Origin: JAICKM01 sp050998805
Lineage (GTDB): Bacteria > Chloroflexota > Chloroflexia > QHBQ01 > JAICKM01
NCBI GenBank assembly: GCA_050998805.1
Contig: JBPCPV010000050.1
Coordinates: 28,063 to 92,062, forward strand
Length of the DNA: 64,000 nt
Direction of reading: 5' to 3'
Below the pieces are notes generated by a model, which was given only the letters and a program-made list of their open reading frames with translations, did not search any database and was not told where the DNA came from. How positions within the stretch are numbered: the stretch's first letter is position 1; the number at the start of each line of letters is the position of its first letter. This document shows positions 24,456-31,688 of this stretch, piece after piece. Made by a program: the position numbers and the translations under genes.

Positions 24456-24918
24456 GAACGAAAACGAGCTTGAAGACTTGGTTCGATTGTCATTATTGGC
24501 GTGGGAGCCGGTTTTTACCTCATTCAAGCAAGTCTTAGGTTCCAAGATCTATACGGTGATTTATCCAGACTGGAGAACGAGCCAAAGAGAGACAGTCGAA
24601 ACGATCTGTAAAGATAGTGAGAAAACCATCGTCTTGGTTGCAGAAGTAGATGGGATAGCTGTTGGATTTATAGCATACGAATTAGACACCAAAGATAAGA
24701 CCGGAGAGGTTCAATTGCTTGCGGTGCATCCTGAGTATCAAAATCGCGGTATAGGCACAGAGTTGAACAATTTCGTGCTTACAAAGATGAAAGAAAGTGG
24801 TATGAAAATGGCCGTAGTAGGCACAGGTGGAGATCCATCTCACGCGCCCGCCAGAAGATCATACGAGAAGGCCGGATATACTCCTCTACCTTTAGTCCGG
24901 TATTATAAGGATTTGTAG
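24427..24918 (+). CDS. GNAT N-acetyltransferase, lower GC than neighbours
   Basis: 163 residues with a GNAT fold. Strand beta-4 and motif A are seen in GEVQLLAVHPEYQNRGIGTELN (acetyl-CoA pyrophosphate loop Q-N-R-G-I-G), and motif B in ARRSYEKAGYTPLPL. The coding sequence is visibly richer in A/T and in codons such as AAA, ATA and GAT than the genes on either side, which suggests recent transfer. It starts inside a truncated ATGA-coupled ORF. The substrate cannot be deduced. Confidence 0.85.
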   Translation: MHLRIRPFSENENELEDLVRLSLLAWEPVFTSFKQVLGSKIYTVIYPDWRTSQRETVETICKDSEKTIVLVAEVDGIAVGFIAYELDTKDKTGEVQLLAVHPEYQNRGIGTELNNFVLTKMKESGMKMAVVGTGGDPSHAPARRSYEKAGYTPLPLVRYYKDL

Positions 24919-24936
24919 GCATCGCCTGCCGGCACA

Positions 24937-26316
24937 ATGGACCCAACTCAAATCCACAACCCATTCCTCGACCGCCTCGCCGCCAAGTTCCACGCGGCGG
25001 GCTATCGGCTCTACCTGGTCGGCGGCGTCGTCCGCGATGCTCTCTCCGGCCTCCCAGCCGGAGAAATAGACATGGCTACGGACGCGCCGGTGGAGGAGAT
25101 CAAGCGGCTCTCGGCGCAGGCGCGCCCCACCAGCCTCTACCCTATCGGGGAAAAGTTCGGGACGATCTCCATGCTCGCCCGCGAGCGGCGTTACGAGATC
25201 ACCACGTTCCGCACCGCGCCCGACGGCAGCCCCCGGCATCCCCCTCTCGCCTCCGGCATCCCGCCCGACCTCTACACCGACCTAGCCCACCGCGACTTCA
25301 CGATCAACGCGATCGCCGTGGACCTGGCGAGCCGGGCGCTGCACGACCCGTTCGGCGGGCGGACCGACCTGGTTGCGGGGCTGATACGCGCGGTGGGCGA
25401 CCCGGCTGCACGCTTCGAGGAAGACCCGTTGCGGCTGCTGCGGGCCGTGCGGCTGGCCCGGCGGTTCGATTTCCGGCTCGACCCCCCGACACGGGCGGCG
25501 ATCGCGACAGGAGCGCCGATGCTAGCCTCGGTCGCCTGGGAGCGGGTGGCCGCCGAGATGAACTACATCTTGCTCGGCGATAGGCCGTCCGTGGGCCTGC
25601 GCCTGCTCGACGAGATCGGGCTGCTGGGGCAGGTGCTGCCCGAAATAATGGAGATGCACGGCATGTCGCAGGGCGAGTACCGCTACAAAGATGTCTATGA
25701 ACACACCCTGCTCGTCGTGGACCGCACTCCGCCCGGCCTGACACTGCGCTGGGCGGCGCTGCTCCACGACGTAGCCAAGCCGCGCACATTCGGGGTGCAG
25801 GACGGGGAAGTCCACTTCTTCGGCCACGAGGTAGTCGGCTCGCGCATGGCGCGCGAGGCGCTGACCCGGCTGCGCCAGCCCCAGGAGATGATCTCCCAGG
25901 TCGAGCAGCTGATCGCCCAGCACCTTCGGATCGGCCTCTACGACGAAACCTGGACAGATGGGGCGGTTCGCCGCTTCATCCGCGAGACCGAGCCGGTGAC
26001 CGAGCGGCTCTTCGCGCTCGCCCGCGCCGACGTGACCAGCGCGAACCCCCGCCGCGTGGCCGCCGCAGCCGCCCGCGTGGAGGCGCTGATCGCGCGCTGC
26101 GCTGAGATAGAGGCCCAGGAAGAGGTCGCCAAGATCAAAAGCCCGCTCGACGGCAACGACCTGATGACCCTCTTCGACCACCCGCCCGGCCCCTGGATAC
26201 GCCCGCTGAAAGACTACCTACTCGACCTGGTGCTCGACGGTCAACTCGCGCAGGGCGACGTAGAGAGGGCTACGGAGCTGGCGATGGAATGGATGGCGGA
26301 ACACGGTCAGCCGTGA
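24937..26316 (+). CDS. cca: CCA-adding/poly(A)-polymerase-family tRNA nucleotidyltransferase with HD domain
   Basis: 459 residues. The N-terminal nucleotidyltransferase domain has LYLVGGVVRDALSG and the metal-binding EIDMATDA, then the ITTFRTAPDG and HRDFTINAIAVD motifs and the RLLRAVRLARRFDF basic region. An HD domain follows (YEHTLLVVD, ALLHDVAKPRTF, FFGHEVVGSRMA), as in the larger bacterial Cca enzymes that also have phosphohydrolase activity. It maintains or repairs tRNA 3' CCA ends. The two tRNAs in this window encode CCA, so repair is the likelier role for them. It starts 18 bases after the GNAT gene. Confidence 0.9.
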   Translation: MDPTQIHNPFLDRLAAKFHAAGYRLYLVGGVVRDALSGLPAGEIDMATDAPVEEIKRLSAQARPTSLYPIGEKFGTISMLARERRYEITTFRTAPDGSPRHPPLASGIPPDLYTDLAHRDFTINAIAVDLASRALHDPFGGRTDLVAGLIRAVGDPAARFEEDPLRLLRAVRLARRFDFRLDPPTRAAIATGAPMLASVAWERVAAEMNYILLGDRPSVGLRLLDEIGLLGQVLPEIMEMHGMSQGEYRYKDVYEHTLLVVDRTPPGLTLRWAALLHDVAKPRTFGVQDGEVHFFGHEVVGSRMAREALTRLRQPQEMISQVEQLIAQHLRIGLYDETWTDGAVRRFIRETEPVTERLFALARADVTSANPRRVAAAAARVEALIARCAEIEAQEEVAKIKSPLDGNDLMTLFDHPPGPWIRPLKDYLLDLVLDGQLAQGDVERATELAMEWMAEHGQP

Positions 26317-26326
26317 CTCACTCCTG

Positions 26327-26716
26327 CTACCATATACTATATTCCAGGTCGGCGATTTGGCTAAAGTGCGCGTCTCTAGTCACCAAATGGAGATCGTGTT
26401 GCGAAGATGTAGCCGCAATCCAGATGTCGTTCTCTGGAAGTAGGCGGCCTTTTGCACGTAGCCGGCTCTTAATCACTGCATACGCGCTGGCAGTGTCTAT
26501 ATTGCAATCCAGAACGGTGGTGTCGGAGATATAGGCAGCTATCTGGGACAGATTCTCGGCAACGCGCTGAGATACATGCGCTCCGTAGTACAGCTCCCCC
26601 AAAACAATGCTCGGTATGAAGATCTCACCCGCTTGATCCAAACGTGTCCGTATTTCAGTGTCTCCACGGAGAAGAGCCACTATGATACTGGTATCCAGCA
26701 GAAATCTACCACTCAT
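26327..26716 (-). CDS. PIN-domain toxin (VapC family)
   Basis: 129 residues with the four acidic residues of a PIN RNase: Asp in RFLLDTSIIVALL, Glu in VLGELYYGAH, Asp in ENDIWIAATS and Asp in LVTRDAHF. Such toxins cleave RNA when freed from their antitoxin. Its start overlaps the end of the upstream antitoxin gene by 11 bases, the usual toxin-antitoxin operon arrangement. Confidence 0.9.
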   Translation of the reverse strand: MSGRFLLDTSIIVALLRGDTEIRTRLDQAGEIFIPSIVLGELYYGAHVSQRVAENLSQIAAYISDTTVLDCNIDTASAYAVIKSRLRAKGRLLPENDIWIAATSSQHDLHLVTRDAHFSQIADLEYSIW

Positions 26717-26960
26717 CCGTATCTACCCGCTCACAACCCTCCTCAATAACCCGCATCATCTCGTCAGCCTCTTCCGCCGATATGGTTCCGGCGAAGCGTA
26801 GCAGGTCTTTGCCGGGGGTTCCTTTGAGCGGGGGCCGCGATTTCGGTGCGCCGTTCTCGTCCTGGATCGTGACCAGGTAGCGGACATTCAGTTCCAGGTC
26901 GAGCGGCACCTCCAGTCGAAGCACTTGCCCATCGAATACAGCAGTCACCGTCTTGTTCAT
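26706..26960 (-). CDS. Antitoxin partner of the PIN toxin (DUF104/AF2212-like)
   Basis: 84 residues. The N-terminus MNKTVTAVFDGQVLRLEVPLD forms a small beta-barrel-like module typical of DUF104/AF2212 antitoxins. The C-terminal acidic helix (SAEEADEMMRVIEEG) probably wraps the toxin. AAAGGAAA precedes the ATG. It is placed directly upstream of the PIN gene with an 11-base overlap. Confidence 0.82.
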   Translation of the reverse strand: MNKTVTAVFDGQVLRLEVPLDLELNVRYLVTIQDENGAPKSRPPLKGTPGKDLLRFAGTISAEEADEMMRVIEEGCERVDTDEW

Positions 26961-27023
26961 CGCCGTTTCCTTTCAGTCTATCCCTTTCGCCTCTACACCC
27001 ATCATACGTCCAACCCATGCTCT

Positions 27024-27053
27024 GTGTCAACGGCAGCGCATGTCTGCTATAAT
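27024..27053 (+). promoter_or_regulatory. Promoter giving a near-leaderless mRNA
   Basis: GTGTCA (27024-27029), an 18-base spacer and TATAAT (27048-27053). The ATG at 27060 is seven bases from the last T, so the transcript would start at or next to the start codon. Confidence 0.5.
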
Positions 27054-27059
27054 GGTGGG

Positions 27060-27539
27060 ATGAGACAGATGGACAAGCCGTTACCGGACGGCTGCACACT
27101 GCGCCCCGCCCGTGCCGCAGACGAGGCCGCGATCCGCAAGCTCGTGCGCGCCGCCCAGCTCGATCCGACACAGATGCGTTGGCCGCAGTTCCGGGTCGTG
27201 GAGTGCGGCGGGCGGGTCGTCGCCTGCGGGCAGTTGCGCCGTTTCGCCGGAGCGCAGGAACTCGGCAGCTTGGTCGTCTTGCCGAGCCGGCGCGGGCAGA
27301 ACCTCGGCGCTCGCCTCGTCGAGCAGCTGATCGCCGAGGCGAGCGGACCGCTCTACCTCGAATGTCAGGGCGCGCTCGTGCCGTTCTACGCCGGCTTCGG
27401 CTTCCGCGAAGTGTCATGGCGCACACCGCCGGGGCTGCTCAAGCTGAAGTTCGGCGTGTCGAAGCTGCTGTCCAGGATCTTCCGGCAGCGGGTGGCGAGC
27501 ATGAAGTATATCGGCGCGCCCCCTGTGGAGGCGAGCTGA
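27060..27539 (+). CDS. GNAT N-acetyltransferase (ArgA/ArsN-like)
   Basis: 159 residues from ATG 27060; ATG 27069 is also possible. It has the GNAT features CTLRPARAADEAAIRKLV at the N-terminus, ELGSLVVLPSRRGQNLGARLVE with the Q/R-x-x-G acetyl-CoA loop, and the C-terminal strand LVPFYAGFGFREV. The short build with YLECQGALVPFYAGFGF resembles small N-acetyltransferases related to ArgA-type or arsenic-linked ones; the substrate is unproven. Its TGA shares one base with the ATG of the adenosine deaminase gene. Confidence 0.83.
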   Translation: MRQMDKPLPDGCTLRPARAADEAAIRKLVRAAQLDPTQMRWPQFRVVECGGRVVACGQLRRFAGAQELGSLVVLPSRRGQNLGARLVEQLIAEASGPLYLECQGALVPFYAGFGFREVSWRTPPGLLKLKFGVSKLLSRIFRQRVASMKYIGAPPVEAS

Positions 27540-28606
27540 TGCCCGGTCTTGACCCCGAACTCGACGCGCTGATCGCAGCGATGCCGAAGGCCGAGCTGCA
27601 TGTACATCTCGAAGGCTCGATCCGCCCCGCCACGCTGCTGATGCTCGCCCGCCGCAACGAGGTGGACCTCGGCTGCGACGACGAGGCGGGGCTGCGCGAG
27701 CTTTACCGCTTCCGCGACTTCCGCCACTTTGTCGAACTCTACAGCGTGATCCTGAGCACGCTCCGCACGCCCGAAGACTTCGCGCTGATCACCGAGGAGC
27801 TTGGCCGCAGCGCCGCCGCGCAGAACACACGCTACCTTGAAGCCACCTTCACCCTCGGTGCCCACGTCCGCTCGAAGGGCATCCCCGCCGACGAACTCCT
27901 TGATGCGCTCTCATCCGGCGCGGACGCGTCCCGGCTGGCGACCGGCGTAGAGATGCGCTTCATCTTCGACCATGTGCGCGAACACCCTCCCGAACTCTGC
28001 CGCCGGATAGCCGAATGGTGCGTGCAGGGGCGCGATCGTGGCGTCGTCGCCCTCGGCCTCAGCGGCTTCGAGCTGGCCCAGCCGGTCACGCGCTTCGCCG
28101 ATGCGATACGCTGGGCGCAGGCCAACGGCATCGCCTTCGTGCCCCACGCCGGAGAGGTCGCCGGCCCCGAGTCGGTCTGGGAGGTGCTGGAGTTCGACCC
28201 GCCCCGCATCGGCCACGGCATCCACTCCATCGGCGACCCCGCGCTCGTCGCCCGGCTGCGCGACCGGGGGATCGTGCTCGAGATCTGCCCGACAAGCAAC
28301 GTCTGCCTGAACAACGTGCCGATCCTCGCCGCGCACCCCCTGCGCCTGTTCTGGGACGCAGGCGTGCCGGTCACGATCAACTCCGACGACCCACCGATGT
28401 TCAACACGACACTCCTCGACGAGTACCGCCTCGCCGCATCCGACTTCGGCTTCACAGCGGAGGAACTCGCCGAGGCCAGTCTCACCGCTGCCCGCTCCGC
28501 GCTCCTGCCGGCAGAGGGGCGAGCCCGCCTCGAAACGTCCTTCCGCGACGAGCTACGGCTGCTCGGCCTGGGCACCCGGAGCAGGGGATCGGAGGATACG
28601 GATTGA
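27539..28606 (+). CDS. add: Adenosine deaminase
   Basis: 355 residues of the metal-dependent amidohydrolase superfamily. It converts adenosine (or a related purine) to the hypoxanthine form. Metal ligands and catalytic residues are visible: HVHLEGS near residue 20, PHAGEVAGPES near 200, RIGHGIHSIGD near 221 and NSDDPPMFNTTL near 281. The start ATG overlaps the upstream TGA by one base, and its own TGA overlaps the next gene's TTG start, so three genes form a tightly coupled operon. Subgroup specificity (adenosine, adenine or other aminopurines) cannot be settled by eye. Confidence 0.88.
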   Translation: MPGLDPELDALIAAMPKAELHVHLEGSIRPATLLMLARRNEVDLGCDDEAGLRELYRFRDFRHFVELYSVILSTLRTPEDFALITEELGRSAAAQNTRYLEATFTLGAHVRSKGIPADELLDALSSGADASRLATGVEMRFIFDHVREHPPELCRRIAEWCVQGRDRGVVALGLSGFELAQPVTRFADAIRWAQANGIAFVPHAGEVAGPESVWEVLEFDPPRIGHGIHSIGDPALVARLRDRGIVLEICPTSNVCLNNVPILAAHPLRLFWDAGVPVTINSDDPPMFNTTLLDEYRLAASDFGFTAEELAEASLTAARSALLPAEGRARLETSFRDELRLLGLGTRSRGSEDTD

Positions 28607-29568
28607 AGACTGGGAGACGCACGACCCTGGCGGCGCTGCTCGGCTGCCTGCTGCTCGCGGGCTGTGATGCAGGCGCGGCAAACACGCCCTTGCCGACCGC
28701 GACGGCGATAGCCACGCCGACTTCCGCGCCGCTAGCCACTCCCACAGACACGGAGGTGCCGATGAGCCAGAGCATACTCGACCTGATCCCGCCGCCAGCC
28801 GATGCGCGGCTGGCCTACGGCGACGACCCGTCGCAGTTCGGCGATCTACGCCTGCCGCCGGGCACCGGCCCGCACCCGGTCGTCATCGTGATCCACGGCG
28901 GCTACTGGCGGTCGGCCTACAGCCTCGACCACATCGGTACCCTCTGCGCCGCCCTCACCCACGCAGGCGTCGCCACATGGAGCCTCGAATACCGGCGGCT
29001 CGGCAACCCCGGCGGCGGCTGGCCGGGCACTCTCCAGGATGTGGCGGCGGGTGCCGACTACCTGCGGACAATCGCCCCGAAATATCACCTCGACCTCACG
29101 CACGTCGTCGCGGTCGGCCACTCGGCGGGCGGGCAGCTCGCGCTGTGGCTCGCTGGCCGGCACCGCATCCCCGCCGGTGACACGCTCTACAGCCCCAACC
29201 CCCTGCCGTTGCACGGTGTCGTCTCCCTGGCAGGCGTCGCAGACCTCCGGCAGGGATACGATCTCCACCTGAGCAACGACGTGGTCTACCAGCTGCTGGG
29301 CGGCAACCCCGGCGAAGTGCCCACCCGTTACGAGGACGCCTCGCCGCGCGCGCTGCTGCCGCTCGGCGTGCCGCAGCGCCTGCTCCACGGCACCGCCGAC
29401 GACATTGTGCCGATCGCGATCAGCCGCGACTACTCCGCAGCCGCTCGCGCCGCCGGCGACGATGCCGAATTCATCCCGCTCGACGCCACCGGCCACTTCG
29501 AGCTGATCGACCCCCGCACCCCCCAATGGGCCACGGTGCAGGCGACAGTCCTCATGCTGGTCAAATGA
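28603..29568 (+). CDS. Alpha/beta-hydrolase lipoprotein (esterase/formamidase-like)
   Basis: 321 residues from TTG 28603, chosen for the GGAGG seven bases upstream; it overlaps the adenosine deaminase stop. Signal peptide with lipobox LLLAGCDAG, then a Pro/Thr/Ala linker. The catalytic domain begins VVIVIHGGYWRSAY (HGG oxyanion motif), the nucleophile serine is in AVGHSAGGQLALWLAG, the Asp in GTADDIVPI, and the His in ATGHFELIDP. The fold matches the BD-FAE/kynurenine-formamidase-like esterases. Heptamer repeats begin immediately after the TGA. Confidence 0.83.
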   Translation: MKTGRRTTLAALLGCLLLAGCDAGAANTPLPTATAIATPTSAPLATPTDTEVPMSQSILDLIPPPADARLAYGDDPSQFGDLRLPPGTGPHPVVIVIHGGYWRSAYSLDHIGTLCAALTHAGVATWSLEYRRLGNPGGGWPGTLQDVAAGADYLRTIAPKYHLDLTHVVAVGHSAGGQLALWLAGRHRIPAGDTLYSPNPLPLHGVVSLAGVADLRQGYDLHLSNDVVYQLLGGNPGEVPTRYEDASPRALLPLGVPQRLLHGTADDIVPIAISRDYSAAARAAGDDAEFIPLDATGHFELIDPRTPQWATVQATVLMLVK

Positions 29569-29637
29569 GCGTAGTGCGGAGCGCGGATTGCATATGTAGC
29601 TTTACGCACTACGTACTACGCAGCACGTACTACGCAA
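29569..29637. repeat. Heptamer arrays filling the gap between two convergent stop codons
   Basis: Right after the hydrolase TGA come GCGTAGT, GCGGAGC and GCGGATT. Reading back from the purD TGA on the minus strand come TTGCGTA, GTACGTG, CTGCGTA, GTACGTA and GTGCGTA. A short A/T-rich centre separates the two arms, so a hairpin is possible. Confidence 0.8.
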
Positions 29638-30918
29638 TCAGAGCAAGCCTATATCTGTTCGGTGGTGCGCCCCATCGAACGAGACGCGCGGCACCGCAGT
29701 GTAGACCAGGCGGCGGGCATCTTCGAGCGTCGGCGCGCGCCCGACCAGCGTCAGCACCCGCCCGCCTGAGCTGACGATGCGGGAGCCGTTCGGCTCGATG
29801 CGCGTACCGGCGTGGAAGGCGGTCACGCCGTCCGGCAGGTCGTCGAGGCCGGTGATCGGCCTGCCGGTGAGGGCCTGCGCCGGGTAGCCCTCCGAGGCAA
29901 GCACCACACCGCATGTGGCATCTGCGCTCCACCGTATGTCCGAGGCTATCTCATGCAGCCGCTCCTGGAATATGGCTAGCAAGATCTCGGCGAGATCGCT
30001 CTCCAGGCGCGGCAGCAGGAGTTGGGCTTCGGGGTCGCCGAGGCGGGCGTTGAACTCGAGCACACGAGGGCCGTCAGCCGTCATCATCAGCCCCGCGTAG
30101 AGGAAGCCGGTGAACGGGCAGCCCTCCGAGGCCATGCCCGCCACAGCCGGCCGCAGCACCGTCGCGGCGACTTCTGCCCACATCTCCTCGTTGACCCAGG
30201 ACGCGGGGCTGTAACCGCCCATACCGCCGGTCATCGGCCCCTGATCGCCGTCCAGCAGCAGCTTGTAATCGCACGCCGGCGGCATCTGCACGACAGCCCT
30301 GCCGTCCGTGAAAGCATGGGCGCTCACCTCGCGCCCCACCAAGAACTCCTCGCAAACAACCGTCCCCCGCCCCTCTCCCTCTCCCAAAATCCCGGCCTGC
30401 GCCATGCCGTGGAGGGCCTCACGCGCATCCGCGAGGGTGCGGGCGACGACAGCGCCCTTGCCACCGGCCAACCCGTCCGCCTTCAGCACCAGCGGGAACT
30501 CGGCCTCCGCGAGATACGCCCGCAGCTCTTCGGCGGTCTGCGTCACCTGGTAGACGGGCGACGGGATGCCGTGCCTTCGCATAAAGTCCCGCGCCCACGA
30601 CTTGCTCGACTCGATCCGCGCGGCTGCCTTTGTCGGCCCGACTATCGGCAGGCCGAGCGCGCGGAACTCGTCCACGATGCCGAGCGCCAACGGCAGTTCC
30701 GGCCCCACCACGGTCAGGTCAATCACCTGCTCGAGCGCCCACCTGCCGAGTTCCTGTATCGCCGCCACGCTATCGGCCCCCACCGGCATGTTTTGGGTGA
30801 GAAGCGCCGTGCCGGGGTTGCCGGGCGCGCAAAATATCCGCGTAACCTGCGGGCTGCGCGCGAGTGCCTCCACAAGCGCATGTTCCCGCGCCCCTCCCCC
30901 GATCACAAGCACTCTCAC
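29638..30918 (-). CDS. purD: Phosphoribosylamine-glycine ligase (PurD)
   Basis: 426 residues from GTG 30918 (GAGGAAA upstream), the usual PurD length. ATP-grasp enzyme of purine synthesis that joins glycine to phosphoribosylamine. The N-terminal domain starts VRVLVIGGGAREHAL and has VGPELPLALGIVDEF. ATP-grasp motifs include FPLVLKADGLAGGKGAVVA, GREVSAHAFTDG, GGMGGYSP, FTGFLYAGLMM and VLEFNARLGDPEAQ. The start codon overlaps the stop of an upstream PIN toxin as GTGA, so purD translation is probably coupled to a toxin-antitoxin pair. Confidence 0.93.
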   Translation of the reverse strand: MRVLVIGGGAREHALVEALARSPQVTRIFCAPGNPGTALLTQNMPVGADSVAAIQELGRWALEQVIDLTVVGPELPLALGIVDEFRALGLPIVGPTKAAARIESSKSWARDFMRRHGIPSPVYQVTQTAEELRAYLAEAEFPLVLKADGLAGGKGAVVARTLADAREALHGMAQAGILGEGEGRGTVVCEEFLVGREVSAHAFTDGRAVVQMPPACDYKLLLDGDQGPMTGGMGGYSPASWVNEEMWAEVAATVLRPAVAGMASEGCPFTGFLYAGLMMTADGPRVLEFNARLGDPEAQLLLPRLESDLAEILLAIFQERLHEIASDIRWSADATCGVVLASEGYPAQALTGRPITGLDDLPDGVTAFHAGTRIEPNGSRIVSSGGRVLTLVGRAPTLEDARRLVYTAVPRVSFDGAHHRTDIGLL

Positions 30919-31382
30919 GTTGTTTCCTCGCCGATCCAATGCGCCCATAGCATACCAAGCTGCCGAGCCCCGTTCGCTAGACGCCTGTCGGCTGTCCAAA
31001 ACTCAGCGCCGAGGTTCTCGGCAAGTGCCAGATAGAAGCCATCATAGGCCTTCGACTGCCCAAGCCGTCCGGCCCAGCCAAGCGCTTCACGGCAGAGTTC
31101 AGGAGTCAATGCAATGGCTTCTACCTCCAAAGAAAACAAGTCGTCGAGAGCCGTTTGGCCCTCATCTGCCGAAATGGCACGCGCGTAGACCCCACCGCGA
31201 ATCGCCGAGGTACACTCGGCTAGCCATAACATAGGCGCAACCAGCTGTAAGCCCAACTGTCTCCAGGCAGAAAAACGCCTCGTGATATCGACCCCCTGCG
31301 CGGCCCAAGCGGGAAGCAAAGCCCATATCGCAGCACTTGCGTCGATCACCAACACGGATGAATCAACCGAGGTTACGGGCAT
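30915..31382 (-). CDS. PIN-domain toxin (VapC family), overlapping purD
   Basis: 155 residues from ATG 31382; GTG 31394 is also possible. PIN-fold acidic residues are visible in VLVIDASAAIWAL, MLWLAECTSAI, KAYDGFYLALAE and FWTADRRLANG. Typical ribonuclease toxin. Its start overlaps the antitoxin stop by about 20 bases, and its TGA overlaps the purD GTG. The three genes should therefore be one transcript. Confidence 0.87.
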   Translation of the reverse strand: MPVTSVDSSVLVIDASAAIWALLPAWAAQGVDITRRFSAWRQLGLQLVAPMLWLAECTSAIRGGVYARAISADEGQTALDDLFSLEVEAIALTPELCREALGWAGRLGQSKAYDGFYLALAENLGAEFWTADRRLANGARQLGMLWAHWIGEETT

Positions 31383-31668
31383 CTTGCTCTTCACGCATCT
31401 GGTTGATCATCTCTACAACATCGATCCTCAAAGGTTCATTGTCGTTGCGCCGTTGGATTCCCTCCCGATGAAGGCGTATCCGTTCTAGTGCAGCCAATTG
31501 GCGCTGCTTATCTGCCTCGGCGGGCCGCTCTCGCTGCTCCAATTGAGCATTAAGCATCTCGCGCACCAACTCGGAGACACTACGTCCTTCTTGGGCGGCA
31601 ATGTCGACTAAGGCTCGATGCTGCTCCAGCTCCAGTAGGATTTGCGTCCGATACAATCGTTTTGTCAT
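31363..31668 (-). CDS. Ribbon-helix-helix type antitoxin (VapB-like)
   Basis: 101 residues from ATG 31668 (GGAGG upstream). The N-terminal KRLYRTQILLELEQHRALVDIA followed by GRSVSELVREMLNAQLE has the pattern of an RHH/CopG DNA-binding domain. The charged C-terminal half (ERIRLHREGIQRR, EMINQMREEQDAR) would neutralise the toxin. It presumably binds and represses its own promoter, which would also influence purD. Partner of the overlapping PIN gene. Confidence 0.82.
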   Translation of the reverse strand: MTKRLYRTQILLELEQHRALVDIAAQEGRSVSELVREMLNAQLEQRERPAEADKQRQLAALERIRLHREGIQRRNDNEPLRIDVVEMINQMREEQDARNLG

Positions 31669-31688
31669 GTTTGCACCTCCCGCCGTCA

